Shown here: piece after piece, positions 53,540 through 64,000 of the stretch
How the letters are laid out: every line of letters begins with the position of its first letter
How positions within the stretch are numbered: position 1 is the first letter of the stretch
Made by a program: the position numbers and the translations under genes
Assembly: GCA_951640165.1 (NCBI GenBank)
Contig: OX621242.1
Span: forward strand, 17,353,501-17,417,500
From: Pseudoips prasinana
Lineage: Eukaryota > Arthropoda > Insecta > Lepidoptera > Nolidae
Length of the DNA: 64,000 nt
Reading direction: 5' to 3'
Notes under the pieces: generated by a model
Database searches by the model: none
What the model was told of the DNA's origin: nothing
What the model saw: only the letters and a program-made list of their open reading frames with translations

Positions 53540-54835
53540 TCACCCTTATTTAAAAAACGAAGTCTAAAACTAAACTACAGTTGAACTGTGGATCAAGCAA
53601 TATCATTGGATGGTTTTCGACTAAACCAAGGATCGCATCACGGTTCAGAAATTATATTGTTATGATGTTTGTATATTTGGTCGTTATCGAATCAAGATTC
53701 TTTAATTTTATGCGTATTAGCCTTGACCAACGTTACGACGGTACGTATTCTAAGATTTAATGAAAATGAATGCTCAGATACTTTATCTGCATCAGAAAAA
53801 AAAATACATATTAATATGCGAGTAAGTGACCATAATCACATCATGGTTCAATAATTATATTGGGTAATGTGTTCGTATATTCGGTCATTATCGAATCACG
53901 ACTCTTTAATTTTATAGGTATTAGCTTTGATCAACAGTATAAATACGACGGAGCCTATTCCAAGATTTAATGAAAATGAATACTTAGATACATTATCTGC
54001 ATTAGTAAAAAAAATGCATATATGAGGAAGTGACCGTAATCGCTTCATGGTTCAGAAATAATATTGATATATGGTGTTCGTATATTCGGTCGTAATCGCA
54101 TCGCGGCTATTTAATATAATCCGTATTAGCTTTAACCAACTATACCGAGGACGGACGGACGGAGCGTATTCACTGATTAAATAAATATGAATGTTCAGAT
54201 ACATTATCTGTATCAGGAAAAATACATATTATTATGCGAGTAAGTGACCGTAATCGCATCACGGTTCAGAAATAATATTGGTATCGTATATTCGGTAATC
54301 AAATCATGACTCTTTATTTTTATGGGTATTAATCTTGACCAACAGTATCGATATGACGGAGCTTATTCACAGATTTGATGAAAATGAATGCTCAAATTCA
54401 TTATCTACATCAAATACAATACATATAATTATGAGTAAATGACCGTAATCGCATCACGGTTCAATAGGTATATTGGTATGGTATTCGTATATTCGGTCGT
54501 AATCGCATCACGACTCTTTAAAATATACATTTTTAGACGCCAGAAAACCCTCAGCTAATCTGCGTCAGATAAAACACATACATATGTGAGTAAATGACCG
54601 TAATCGCATCACGGTTCAATAAGTATATTGGTATGGTATTCGTATATTTGGTCGTAATCGCATCACGACTCTTTAAAATATACATTTTAAACGCCAGAAA
54701 TACTTTTTTGCTAATCTGCGTCAGATAAAACACGTACATATGTGAGTAAATGACCGTAATCGCATCACGGTTCAATAAGTATATTGGTATGGTATTCGTA
54801 TATTCGGTCGTAATCGCATCACGACTCTTAAAAAT
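53540..54835. repeat. Satellite array, left part
   Basis: Units sharing 'gaccgtaatcgcatcacggt' and 'ggtcgtaatcgcatcacgac'. Between successive 'gagtaa.tgaccg' marks the spacing is about 204, 214, 195, 155 and 149-156 bases. Longer units (with 'ttgaccaacagtat' and 'gaaaatgaatgctcagata') therefore give way to shorter ones (with 'gacgccagaaa' and 'ctaatctgcgtcagataaaa'). The array continues at 59636. Confidence 0.9.
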
Positions 54836-55112
54836 ATTTATTTATTTATTTATTTATTTTTATTTAATCATTAATGTACACACGGAAAAGGAATACAGAA
54901 AATAAATTTTAAAAGAAAATAACATGTACAAAGGTACTGCTTATTTCAATGAAATTTCTTCCAGCAGACCCGCGAGAGGAGAAATTAAAAGAAATATAAT
55001 ATATCGTGTGTAGTTTCTAGTAATACATATATACATACACTACATGCTAATATACATAAATACTTATAAAATACAAAGATAAATATCTATATACACATAC
55101 ATATACATACAA

Positions 55113-58079
55113 CTAGGATGAGGAAGAGAGATAATGTGCTTTAACACGGTTTTTAAATATTGAAACTGTTTTACATTGGCGAATGTTAGGGGGAAGAGAA
55201 TTCCACAACCTGACCGCATGAACCGTATAGGAGTAGGAGTAAAAATCAGTTTTATGTTGAGGGATTAGGAGAAGAGATCGACGATGGGATCTGCAGGGAG
55301 CATCGGAACAATGAAGATAGGAAAAACGGTCCCGTAGGTAGGAAGGGGATAAGGGATTGTGAAGGATATTGAAGAGGAGACACAATATACGAGTATTCCT
55401 GCGAAGTCGAACGGGTAGCCACTTGAGATCCTTGCGAAAATTGGAGACATGATCATATTTCTTAAGACCGAATATAAAACGAATGCAGAGATTTTGCAAG
55501 CGCTCAAGTTTATTCAACAGCTCCTCGGTGACATCCAGATAGCAGCAATCAGCGTAGTCTAGAATGGGTTGTAGAAGAGTTTGAGTAAGAGAGATTTTCG
55601 TTTTCAAAGGCAGAAAGTTTTGGAGATGTTTCAGTGAGTGAAAAGTAAAGTGAATCTTCCTACTGACTTCAGAGACATGTGCCTTCCAAGAAAGATTACA
55701 GTCGAAGGTTACACCCAAATTTTTAGCGGTTTCGGTGTATGTTATTGCATAGCCATCTAAATAAACTGCAGGAATGGACGCGATCTCCAGATATCTCAAC
55801 ATATGCCTGCTTCCAATGATCATGGCCTGGGATTTACTCGGGTTAATTAATAGACCATAGGACTTAGCCCATTGGTTTATGTGTTCCAAGTCAGAATTTA
55901 TAGCAGAGATGGCGGCAGTAACATTATTATGGGCGAAGGACCTGTAAAGTTGCAAATCGTCTGCATACAGATGGAAGTTAGAGGAGATAACTCTTGTAAC
56001 GGAGTTTATGAAAATGGAAAAAAGTAAAGGAGAAAGAACGCCACCCTGAGGTACCCCCGCAGTGAGTGAACACCAATCTGAATAAGACTCTTCATGGTGA
56101 ATACACTGCGAGCGCCCCCGAAGATAAGAGTTAAACCAGGAGATGCTGCTGGAAGAGCAGTTTAGTGAAGATAAGACACCAAGAAGGACATCAAAATCGA
56201 CAGAATTGAAGGCATTACTGAAATCCAGCAATACCAAAAGGGATAGGAATTTATTGTCCATGGCCCAGCGAATATCTTCGGTCACTTTGAGAAGGGCAGT
56301 GACAGTGCTATGGCCAGAGCGGAATCCAGACTGGAATGGGCTGAGGAACTTGTTGCAGGATAGAAAGTCTGACAGCTGACGATGGACAATATGCTCAAGA
56401 ACCTTCGAAAGAAATGGGAGTATAGAAATAGGGCGGAACTGGGACGGTATGACAGGATTGGCCACTTTGGGTAAAGGAATAATGTGAGCTCGTTTCCAAG
56501 CTGATGGAAAAGTGGAAGAGAATAAAGAGAAATTAAAAATATGAGTAAGAACAGGTAGAAGGGTAGAAAGAATTGGGCTAATCATCCTTGAGCAAATATT
56601 GTCATGTCCAACTGCAGTTGAAGATATAGAAAGAATAGATTTTTTGACGTCCTCCTCGGTAACGGGAGATAGGTTGAAAGGAGAACATTGCGGTATCGGC
56701 AAAAGTGAGAGATCGTGCAAGGTAGCAGATTTTCTTGGAATGTCAAGAGTGAGAGGAGGATTTGAGAAGTGGATATTTAGTGCCTGTAGATCGATGTCCT
56801 TACAGACCAAGGCGGGGGATTTACCGATACCATTGGATTTTAAAAATTTCCAAACTGTAGAGGAATCCCGACTATCAAGAGACTTATAGAAGTGGCGTTT
56901 CTTGGCATCACGACACAGGCGATTGCAACGGTTCCGTAGGTGTTTATACCGGGCTAAATTTCCCTCTGTAGGATTGCGTTTGTACCTACGCTTTGCCTTA
57001 TCTCTGCGAGCCATATAATCTTTAATATCAGCAGTAATCCAAGGGGCAGGAGAGTGTTTAACCTTTACTCGACGTTTTGGTGCATGTCGATCATACAAAG
57101 CGAGAATATTAATATTAAATAAATTCACTTTATCATCAACGTTAGATGAGTTAAAGATATTTGACCAATCTATTCTTTCTGCATCACACTGTAACATCTC
57201 CAAATTAATGCCCTGGAAATTACGAAGAAAAAGGAATTTTGCTTTAAGTTTAGGAGGACGTACAGCGTAAGACAAATAAATCAGATCGTGATAGGAGAAT
57301 GAAGCAGTTAATTGACCATGAGTTGCAACGTGATCAGGAGACGAAACAATCATGAGGTCTAAAAGAGATGGGTTGCAATTAGGAGAATGATGTGTAGCGG
57401 AGAGAGGAAGAATATGGAGATTGATAGAAGATAAGAGTGACAGAAGTTTAGAAGAACGGTGGTCGTTTTTCATCAGACACGTATTGAAGTCACCCATCAA
57501 GACTACGTGATCATAGATTGGACATAAGTTATTTAGTAGAGTGTCCAGAGTATCAAAGTAATCAGTTCGAAGATTGGGGCTATAAAAAACCCCAAGGAGT
57601 AACTTTGTGTGGTGTACAACAATTTCGAGGAATAAGTATTCCGCAGAACCAGTGTACTGAGAAGGTGATGCACTTACAATTTTGTGAGGGAGATCAGCCC
57701 GCAAATATATTGCTACACCACCGCAACCTTTATTAGTGCGATCGTTACGGATCAAAACGAATCCTGGAAGAGAAAAGTAAGGCGAGAGAAGAGAAGGTTT
57801 AAGGAAAGATTCTGATATTAGAAGAGCGTCGATATTCGTGCTGCTAAATGATGCCAGAAGATCAGAATAATGACCAGGTATACTCTGTGCATTAATATGA
57901 GCAATGTTAAGGTTATTGGAGTGGTCGGATAAACGAGAGGAGATCTGGTCATGCAGAGTCAGAGAAGTAAAAGAATTATCCGCGCTAACGTAACTAAGTG
58001 ACGATGACGAACACGAGATAAAACTATCGTCCAAGTTAGGTAAAATATCATCCATAATTAGTAATATATAAATAAGCAA
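55113..58079 (-). CDS. LINE ORF2: endonuclease and reverse transcriptase
   Basis: 988 residues. Residues about 55-270 form an apurinic-type endonuclease: 'HINAQS' (61-66), the 'ISESFL' glutamate (88-93), 'GVFYSPN', 'MGDFN' (195-199), 'LLDLMI' (239-244) and the terminal histidine in 'SYHDLIY' (262-268). After a basic linker (about 330-400, rich in K/R) the reverse transcriptase shows 'FRPISILPFLSKVLEH' (548-563), 'LVLLDFSNAFNSVD' (615-628), 'GVPQGGVLSPLLF' (675-687) and the catalytic 'YADD' (705-708). The C-terminal thumb region extends to the end with 'AVRLWNSLPPNIR'. All catalytic residues look present. The start could also be the internal ATG giving 'MDDILPN' at 58055, which fits better. 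It nicks DNA and copies its own RNA into the nick. No breaks are seen, so it may still work. Confidence 0.93.
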   Translation of the reverse strand: MLIYILLIMDDILPNLDDSFISCSSSSLSYVSADNSFTSLTLHDQISSRLSDHSNNLNIAHINAQSIPGHYSDLLASFSSTNIDALLISESFLKPSLLSPYFSLPGFVLIRNDRTNKGCGGVAIYLRADLPHKIVSASPSQYTGSAEYLFLEIVVHHTKLLLGVFYSPNLRTDYFDTLDTLLNNLCPIYDHVVLMGDFNTCLMKNDHRSSKLLSLLSSINLHILPLSATHHSPNCNPSLLDLMIVSSPDHVATHGQLTASFSYHDLIYLSYAVRPPKLKAKFLFLRNFQGINLEMLQCDAERIDWSNIFNSSNVDDKVNLFNINILALYDRHAPKRRVKVKHSPAPWITADIKDYMARRDKAKRRYKRNPTEGNLARYKHLRNRCNRLCRDAKKRHFYKSLDSRDSSTVWKFLKSNGIGKSPALVCKDIDLQALNIHFSNPPLTLDIPRKSATLHDLSLLPIPQCSPFNLSPVTEEDVKKSILSISSTAVGHDNICSRMISPILSTLLPVLTHIFNFSLFSSTFPSAWKRAHIIPLPKVANPVIPSQFRPISILPFLSKVLEHIVHRQLSDFLSCNKFLSPFQSGFRSGHSTVTALLKVTEDIRWAMDNKFLSLLVLLDFSNAFNSVDFDVLLGVLSSLNCSSSSISWFNSYLRGRSQCIHHEESYSDWCSLTAGVPQGGVLSPLLFSIFINSVTRVISSNFHLYADDLQLYRSFAHNNVTAAISAINSDLEHINQWAKSYGLLINPSKSQAMIIGSRHMLRYLEIASIPAVYLDGYAITYTETAKNLGVTFDCNLSWKAHVSEVSRKIHFTFHSLKHLQNFLPLKTKISLTQTLLQPILDYADCCYLDVTEELLNKLERLQNLCIRFIFGLKKYDHVSNFRKDLKWLPVRLRRNTRILCLLFNILHNPLSPSYLRDRFSYLHCSDAPCRSHRRSLLLIPQHKTDFYSYSYTVHAVRLWNSLPPNIRQCKTVSIFKNRVKAHYLSSSS

Positions 58080-58648
58080 TTAAATATTAAAATATATATA
58101 TAATAATATATATACTTATATATAATATTTATAATAATACAGAAGATTGATATTTACAATTTAGCTAAACACACCGTCTCGCTGGAAAGTTGGAAAAAAT
58201 TTTAACAATAGGAGAAAGGAAATATACATTGCGAAACGTATACACATTAAGATAACAAAGAGCAAATAACAATATTTAAGTACAAAAATGTAAAAAAAAC
58301 AACCTGTATACATATCGGCACAAACGTCCGAAGGCCCACAACGTATACTTAAACTAAACGTATTTTTGTTTAGGTAGTGTAAGTTAATAGGGAAAAACGA
58401 AACGAAGTTTGTGAACAGAACTGAGAAGTTGTCAAAAATGTCAATGTCAAATTGAAGAATAGACAGTAAAAGTAGTGAATAGAAAATATAGTTATAAACC
58501 CTAATCGGAGGTAGTTAAATATATGGTCTACAATATTATGCACCTACCCAGTACCCTACCAAACACAATTATTACTAACTATTACGCTACCAAAAACAAG
58601 AGAACACAATATAGTAAACACAATAAAGGACACAAAACTTATCGAGAA
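58080..58648 (-). other. Spacer between LINE ORF1 and ORF2
   Basis: 569 bases, AT-rich, without a frame on the sense strand. It is unusually long for a LINE inter-ORF gap and could hold an internal start signal or be the result of an early stop in ORF1. Confidence 0.6.
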
Positions 58649-59422
58649 TTAGCGACGATTGCCTCTCCGGGCTGGTTTGTTGCTCTTCGAGACTGGAGGC
58701 GGCGCAGGCGCTGTGGAGGTGGCAGGAGGATCATCTTCAGCTGCTGTGGCAATCGTTGGAAATTGCAATATCAAGGCATCGAGTTGCTCCATTGTTTCGA
58801 TCTTGCGGCGAGTTTTGTCAGGAGTTAAGATGACAATATAACCCTGTGATGACCAAGTGTTTGAAATGGAAAAATGCTGGCGTGCTCTTGTGAATACTCT
58901 GTGTCTAACCTTGGTTAAAAACTCGGATATGGTGAAACCAGTGCCCTTCAAAGTAGTCTTGTGGTCCCAAACCAGGCTTCTATGCTCCATGTCATTAAAA
59001 CGGATGAGAATAGGCCGTGTTTTCTTTCCTGATACAGAACCCAAACGATGACAAACATCAATGTTCTTGGAGCTGATGTCGGACAATTTCATTTTGCTGT
59101 TTAATAGTGCAACAATAGTGGTGTGTAATTTATCATCAGGCTGCTCAGGGACACCGTGAAGTAGTAGTACTTTCCTGCGCATGGAAGTTTCATGCCGATC
59201 CAGCCCAAGAGATAGCATCTGAAATTGTGTCTTGAAGTAGCCCATTGTTTCAAGAATAAAGGTCTTGAAATCCCTAAATTCCTTAGACAGAGTGGCAATG
59301 TTTGTGTCTGGGGCATTACCTGTCATAGCTTTTTCCAAATTATCTTCATGAGTTTTCATTCTGGAGTTAAATAACTTCTCAAACTCATCAAAAGACTTCT
59401 CAAACCGGCTGTCCATCTTCAA
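58649..59422 (-). CDS. LINE ORF1: RNA-binding protein with coiled coil
   Basis: 257 residues. The first 75 or so are charged and heptad-like ('FEKSFDEFEKLFNSRMK', 'TLSKEFRDFKTF'), consistent with a trimerising coiled coil. Residues about 80-200 match the L1-type ORF1 fold: 'RRKVLLLHGVPE', 'DVCHRLGS', 'TRPILIRFNDMEHR', 'GFTISEFLTKVR' and 'RARQHF'. The C-terminal tail is proline- and alanine-rich and ends in a basic patch. ORF1 proteins of this kind coat the LINE RNA and act as nucleic-acid chaperones. Length is normal. It precedes ORF2 by 569 bases, so ORF2 needs reinitiation or an internal start. Confidence 0.85.
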   Translation of the reverse strand: MKMDSRFEKSFDEFEKLFNSRMKTHEDNLEKAMTGNAPDTNIATLSKEFRDFKTFILETMGYFKTQFQMLSLGLDRHETSMRRKVLLLHGVPEQPDDKLHTTIVALLNSKMKLSDISSKNIDVCHRLGSVSGKKTRPILIRFNDMEHRSLVWDHKTTLKGTGFTISEFLTKVRHRVFTRARQHFSISNTWSSQGYIVILTPDKTRRKIETMEQLDALILQFPTIATAAEDDPPATSTAPAPPPVSKSNKPARRGNRR

Positions 59423-59635
59423 AAGTAAGTTGTTGACTTTTCTTAAGTGTAGATAGATATTTAGGAGATATTATTATTATCAGCAAGAAATAGTGTGTTT
59501 AGCAATTGACTAATACATAAATATGTATGAAATTCAAAGTATTATAATTAATAAATTGTAAATTAAACAGAGCACCAAATTACTTGTGCTGTACTTTCAA
59601 CTACCCACAGAAGAAAAAAAAAAGCAAAAAGCATA

Positions 59636-59890
59636 CATTTTTAAACGCCAGCAAGCCTTCTGCTAATCTGCGTCAGATAAAACACATACATATGTGAGTA
59701 AATGACCGTAATCGCATTACGGTTCAATAATTATATTCGCATCACTACTCTTTAATATATATATTTTTAGACGCCAGCTTAGGCTACAATACATATGTGA
59801 GTAAATAACCGTAATGCCATCATGGTTCATTGGTGTGGTATTCGTATATTCGGTCGTAATCACATCACGACTCTTTAAAATATACATTAT
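59636..59890. repeat. Satellite array, right part
   Basis: Resumes at 'catttttaaacgccag' with 'taatctgcgtcagataaaac' and 'gaccgtaatcgcattacggt'. About one and a half units, more diverged than the left part. Ends near 'gactctttaaaatatacatt'. Confidence 0.87.
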
Positions 59891-60819
59891 AATAAAGTCA
59901 AATTCAACGATTTATTTGCAAATAAATATGGTTTTAGAAGTGAATGTAAGAACATTGGTAGCACAACCAGGTGCTATAATTTTTTTATTATTATTATTAT
60001 TTAGTTGTCAATGGTATTTCTACATTTGGGTAGCATCTACTTACAAAACAAGTACCACAGTATTGAGTTTTGTTAATACCTATAAGCCATATCCTGATAT
60101 TAGCATATGAACTAAATCGTTTATTCAATATGGGAGAAAGTGCTGAACGGAATGTATTTTCAGATGAGAAATTAGCTCATGCTATGTAATGAAGTTTAAT
60201 GCTACAGGATTTTTTTTTGTTTTTATTTTTTTTTTTATTTTTATTTTTTTTTTTTAATCATCAATGTTATTATTATGACCAAAATTCTATAAATTTTACA
60301 CGCTGCGTCGTTATCGTTTTACTGACAGAGATGCAATCATTAATTCAATTGTCTCATTTTGAGTGCTTGTTACAAAAAAAGGCCTCTTTATTGGCTTTGC
60401 CACACAGATTAGATTCACATCTCACTAGGCGAGTTAGGAACGACAGTAATATCTACTGCCAGGTTGTCTATTATCTTGCATAATCATTTTAAAATTGGTG
60501 AAAAACGGAGGAAACAAGCAAAAGAAAAAGTACCTATTTCTAATTAAGGGTAAACATTTATATTGAAAGCGTTAGTATCCTTCTTCCAGTAAATATATCA
60601 AGGTCATTTTTCATTTAAAAAGTAGGCCTGAACTTGTTTTCTAGATCTGGGGAGCCCGATCTCTCTGCTAAACATAGCATACTAAATTAAAGTAAATATA
60701 TGTATGCATCTAACAATACGAGTAACCGTATCAAAATAAGGAAACTACATGATAATCTTAAATTTAATTTTAATATTGGCCTCTAAAGGTTTTATTAAAA
60801 TTTTAATATTCCTGAGTGC
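59891..60819. other. No clear gene
   Basis: An open stretch at 59926-60110 encodes about 60 residues with one hydrophobic segment ('AIIFLLLLLFSCQWYFY') but resembles nothing known. A long T-rich tract lies at 60209-60256. Old coding-like fragments ('LRRYRFTDRDAI' near 60300) hint at a dead transposon but are too short to call. Confidence 0.35.
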
Positions 60820-61030
60820 TAAGCCATACGGTGTGGGTTCGATCCCCACTCGGGACAAATATTTGTTCGATTAGCACGATTATTACTTCCGTACCTGGGT
60901 GCAATTCATCTATAATTTGTATGTAATTACTGATATACAAGTATATTTATCAGTTGTCTGTTGGCCCCACTATGACAACAGTACTGGTTCTGCCCAGTCT
61001 GCAATGAGATGGCAAGACATTTATTTATTG
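60820..61030 (+). mobile_element. SINE (main family), diverged
   Basis: 'gtgtgggttcgatccccact', 'ttccgtacctgggtgcaatt', 'atcagttgtctgttggcccc' and 'gcaatgagatggc'. The head is partly missing. Confidence 0.7.
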
Positions 61031-62216
61031 TTATTATGTATATAATATACTGTATAATTAACTTATAATATTCAAATTAATAGATCGAATATTAATAGCT
61101 ACTTTGTTACGTAGTTACGTAGCAAATGACTAATACCATTTCAAATTGATAGACAAGCAATGAACAACATTTTCTCTTATACTGGATATCAAACAAAACT
61201 AATACACGTTTACCATAAACGAATTCTATTTTCCACAGGTTTTTTACAACAATCACAGTCAACTTAACTGGAAAAAACCATGTCTGCAAAACTAGCAAAT
61301 CAATCAAATATTCGCTATACTGGTAACCCATGTTACTAATACATGTTCTAGAAGTAGACGGGATCAACATCGGGACTTGTACTTGAGTTGTACGTGTACT
61401 TGGTTAATCAAATATAATAAAAGCATTCTGGCTATGTGCGTACGTTTCTGTTACCTACTAATCTAAATAGAAACTACATTGCAGATTATTTAGAATTAAG
61501 CTATTTGAATGGTTGAATGAAAATAACCTCTATAGCATTAATGAATTCCTGGAACTGAAAATTTTCTATTTCAGGATTCAGTCCTGTATTCTCCTTGCTA
61601 AGTGCGTCCATTATAATTTGCCCCCATTGTTCAGAGAACACGTGGCAGATATCTAGGTTAGTTTTGTAAGTAAGTAATCAGGTTGTTAATAATAAATCAT
61701 CACAACTCCATATGATTTTAACCCAAACATTGCCCCAGGGCATTGTAATTATTAGGGTTTTACAACAGGTACATACCTGTTGTAAAAACAGGGCTTGTAC
61801 TATCTGACACAAAGGGCAGATCTTATTCCATAGAATGGCTAACTGTAAAATAGGTTAGAATAATCTAATAATGCCAGAAAACATTCAGCTTGTAAAACTA
61901 AAATCTAATTATTCATACACTCACGCCTGTTTGCCAGGGGTGTGTAATGTAATCATAATTGGTAATAAAATAAAATGATAGTATCGTTGTAACCGTCGGT
62001 CACCTTAAGATTCAATATGTTGTATATTTGCTGGAGAGTAAGTATGTACTTACATTTTTTGCTGACACTCGGCATTTGCGTAGATTCAATCGGCACCAAA
62101 TTTTTCTTCATATTCCTTCTTCGTGCACTTAAACTAGCCCATTTTTATAGGCCAATACAGTAATTCACATTAAATGTCACTATAATATAATTATAACACT
62201 TGTTTACTGAAAATAA
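61031..62216. other. No gene seen
   Basis: Unassigned AT-rich DNA. The minus-strand frame at 61107-61370 is short and unrecognised. A palindrome lies at 61758. Confidence 0.4.
61758..61787. repeat. Perfect short palindrome
   Basis: 'ttttacaacaggt' and 'acctgttgtaaaa' around ACAT. Confidence 0.92.
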
Positions 62217-62422
62217 AATAAAATAAAAAGAATTGATGTTTCGATGCCCAACACGAAAAGTGAATGAGGTGACATCCAGGTGGCGGCGGAAAAATGACGT
62301 TGACATTTTGTCTTTTTAATGTTGCAAGCTCTAAAAAGTGTTCGATGTCCAGTACATTGAAGAGTGTACTACTATGTAATATGAAAATCTCGAGGATGCA
62401 GCGACGAAATATAATTATATTT
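62217..62422 (-). repeat. Second copy of the 52-kb inverted-repeat centre
   Basis: The reverse complement matches 52305-52444: 'gacatccaggtggcggcgga', 'gacgttgacattttgtcttt' and 'gaaaatctcgaggatgcagc'. On the minus strand it ends in repeated 'ttatttt' (plus-strand 62213-62229), like a retroposed tail. Confidence 0.82.
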
Positions 62423-62604
62423 TATAGGTGTTAACGTAATAAAAACAGTAATAGATAACTCTCGTAATTTGTTTCTTTCTAAGGAATCTTGAAGAGTTTG
62501 ATAAAATGTTATTAATACACAAGTAGTGAACTATCTGTGTGCCAAATTGCATCCAAATCCATCCCGCCGTTTCTGCGTAATAAGTGGCAAACACGCTGTT
62601 ATTT

Positions 62605-62800
62605 TTTGTTAAGGCAGGGGGATTGTCTACGCTTGCCACCCGCAAAAAGTGTCTACGGGTGGGTACGTCGGATTCGCACCAACTAAACCTTCCTGCCGTG
62701 GACTTCTCTTGACGCCTAATGGGGGAGCCCTGGGAACGCGGGTATAGTGCTCTGGTGCCCCCCTTTTGCGCCATGTCCCAGATTTTCGGTAAAGTGGCAA
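62605..62800 (-). mobile_element. R1-clade LINE 3' end, copy 3
   Basis: Plus-strand 'gttaaggcagggggattgtc', 'ccacccgcaaaaagtgtcta' and 'gtgccccccttttgcgccat' are the reverse of 28240-28430. The tail is a short T run at 62601-62606. Flanks 'agtggcaaacac' and 'agtggcaacaaacac' may be a decayed duplication. Confidence 0.82.
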
Positions 62801-62814
62801 CAAACACCCTAACA

Positions 62815-63449
62815 TGATCTATAAAAGATACCTACAAGAAAGTACGACCATAACTTAAATTTTTTGGTTAGAATATTATATAATAATGCTTATATGATAA
62901 TGTTATCGGTATAATCTTATAAAATGCTCCTATGCGATAATTTTCATATATATTGGGTGTACTTTTATACCGATGGACATAATTTAATTTTAATTAAGCT
63001 ATATAGAGCATCTTGTTTCTTAATTATGAATTCTTAATCTATGTTATGCATAAATTAGCCACCTGATCATCAGTATACGTGTATCCTCACGTGTAGTATT
63101 TAAGTAGGTAATTAAAATGATGTTCTTTTACCATATAAATGATTATTTCTTATTAAAACAAGTTCCTACGTATTTTATTTATCTCCATGTAAACCTATAA
63201 ACCAAAACAAATGTTGGTTAAATATATTTAAAAAAAATCAATTGGGCTAGGCAATATTGTAGTTCCAGAAGCCCAGGTTTTGGTACGTTTATACCTTGAA
63301 CACGCTTCACGTTGCAAATTGGAACGTATTATTTTATTACCTAGGCAGCAATTAGCTTAAGGTCCATCTGATAGTAAGTGATCGCCGTAAACTATGACCG
63401 TAGCAACAAAAATGGCCTCATACACTCACACCCATAATAATAATAAACA
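62815..63449. other. No gene seen
   Basis: Unassigned AT-rich DNA. A 'gtccatctgatagtaagtga' block at about 63362 may belong to an interspersed repeat. Confidence 0.4.
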
Positions 63450-63700
63450 AATATCTAGAGACAATGTCACACAGATCATCCTAGCCCCAAACTAAGCAAA
63501 GCTTGTACTATGGGTACCAGGCGACGATATACCTACTTATATAGATAGATAAATACTTATATACATAGAAAACATCCATGACTCAGAAACAACTATTCGT
63601 GCTCATCACACAAATATTTGCACTTACCGGGATTCAAACCCAGGACCACCAGCTTCGTAGGTAGGAGCACTACCAACTAGGCTACGGTGACCGTCGAATG
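63450..63700 (-). mobile_element. SINE (main-family relative), minus strand
   Basis: Plus-strand 'cacacagatcatcctagccc', 'tgtactatgggtaccaggcg', 'caaatatttgcacttaccgg' and 'gattcaaacccaggaccacc', then an A-box-like 'accaactaggctacggtgac'. Diverged from the main family. Confidence 0.72.
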
Positions 63701-64000
63701 TCTTCTTCATTCCATGACTTCAAAATTAATATAATAATGCCTGGAGTGTATTCTGTAAGACTTGCTTGCTCCCTTAGTCAAACTGTTCATAGAGCGAATA
63801 AGACTTACTTAAATGTTGTTTCCGTTTAGCACTCCTCAGGGGTCATGCAGAGGCACTAGCACTGACGCAAAGGATGTTGTCGCATAAGGATTGAACAAAT
63901 CCACAAGATTAAACAGATACAACACGGTCACGTTAGCATCATACAAACGGTAGGAGTCGAATTTCTTCTCCTAAGCACGCGTCACGAATTCGGTACAGAA
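63701..64000. other. No gene seen
   Basis: Unassigned sequence up to the window edge. Confidence 0.4.

Larger units (their letters stand above)
54836..59632 (-). mobile_element. Apparently intact LINE inserted in the satellite array
   Basis: Minus-strand element of about 4.8 kb. It has a short 5' untranslated region (59423-59632), ORF1 (59422-58649), a 569-base gap, ORF2 (58079-55113) and a 3' region ending in (ATTT)n (54838-54866). Both ORFs are free of stops and frameshifts. Satellite units flank it on each side, so it inserted into the array; the duplication is hidden in A/T-rich sequence. Best placed among CR1/L2/Kiri-like elements by its motifs, without certainty. Confidence 0.9.

Noticed and set aside
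54551..54775. A repetitive protein frame on the minus strand
   Set aside because: It is a read-through of the satellite units; the peptide repeats because the DNA does.
60199..60483. A phenylalanine-rich frame
   Set aside because: It is made by a T-rich tract; no protein feature supports it.

Overview
The window looks like moth or butterfly (Lepidoptera) nuclear DNA. It is AT-rich and intergenic in character, and nearly everything recognisable in it is transposable-element sequence. The lineage call rests on many copies of one tRNA-derived SINE type (pol III B-box head, then 'tttgggatcagatggccgtg', then 'gtcccaggatatt' and an ATT tail), on lepidopteran-style repeats opening 'actagctgtgcc' or 'aaaccggccaag', and on R1-clade and jockey/CR1-like LINEs. 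There are no bacterial features, no rRNA, no convincing free tRNA gene and no CRISPR array.

Layout. 0.2-2.0 kb: SINE plus a decayed LINE. 2-9.5 kb: mostly unassigned, with SINEs, a palindromic TA-flanked MITE and one MITE-in-SINE nest. 9.5-18.6 kb: a nest in which a minus-strand LINE is split by a decayed Ty3/gypsy-like LTR element (10115-14939, 4-bp duplication ATAC) and by a 2.1-kb fold-back element with about 600-bp inverted termini (15729-17814). 18.6-19.75 kb: the only candidate host gene, with three possible exons and good splice signals. 21.5-25.5 kb: a young LTR element (248-bp LTRs differing at two positions) that keeps gag and protease but has no reverse transcriptase. 26.4-28.4 kb: GC-rich 3' ends of R1-clade LINEs, one with a 14-bp target duplication. 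32.8-37.6 kb: a three-level nest (short repeat, LINE X inside it, LINE Y inside X). 38.9-52.6 kb: further LINE fragments (X', W, a second X copy), MITEs, SINEs and a 79-bp perfect inverted repeat. 53.5-59.9 kb: a satellite array split by a LINE whose ORF1 and ORF2 are both uninterrupted. 60-64 kb: SINEs, an R1-clade 3' end and unassigned AT-rich DNA.

How the parts relate. The order of insertion can be read from the nests. The LINE at 54.8-59.6 kb encodes an endonuclease-reverse transcriptase with its motifs intact and could be a live mobilising source. The SINEs, MITEs and gag-only LTR element are non-autonomous and must depend on machinery elsewhere. Many short perfect palindromes lie between the elements. 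No novel defence or metabolic system was found. The most unusual items are the fold-back element, the gag-protease-only LTR element, the split satellite, the clustered perfect inverted repeats and the small candidate gene.
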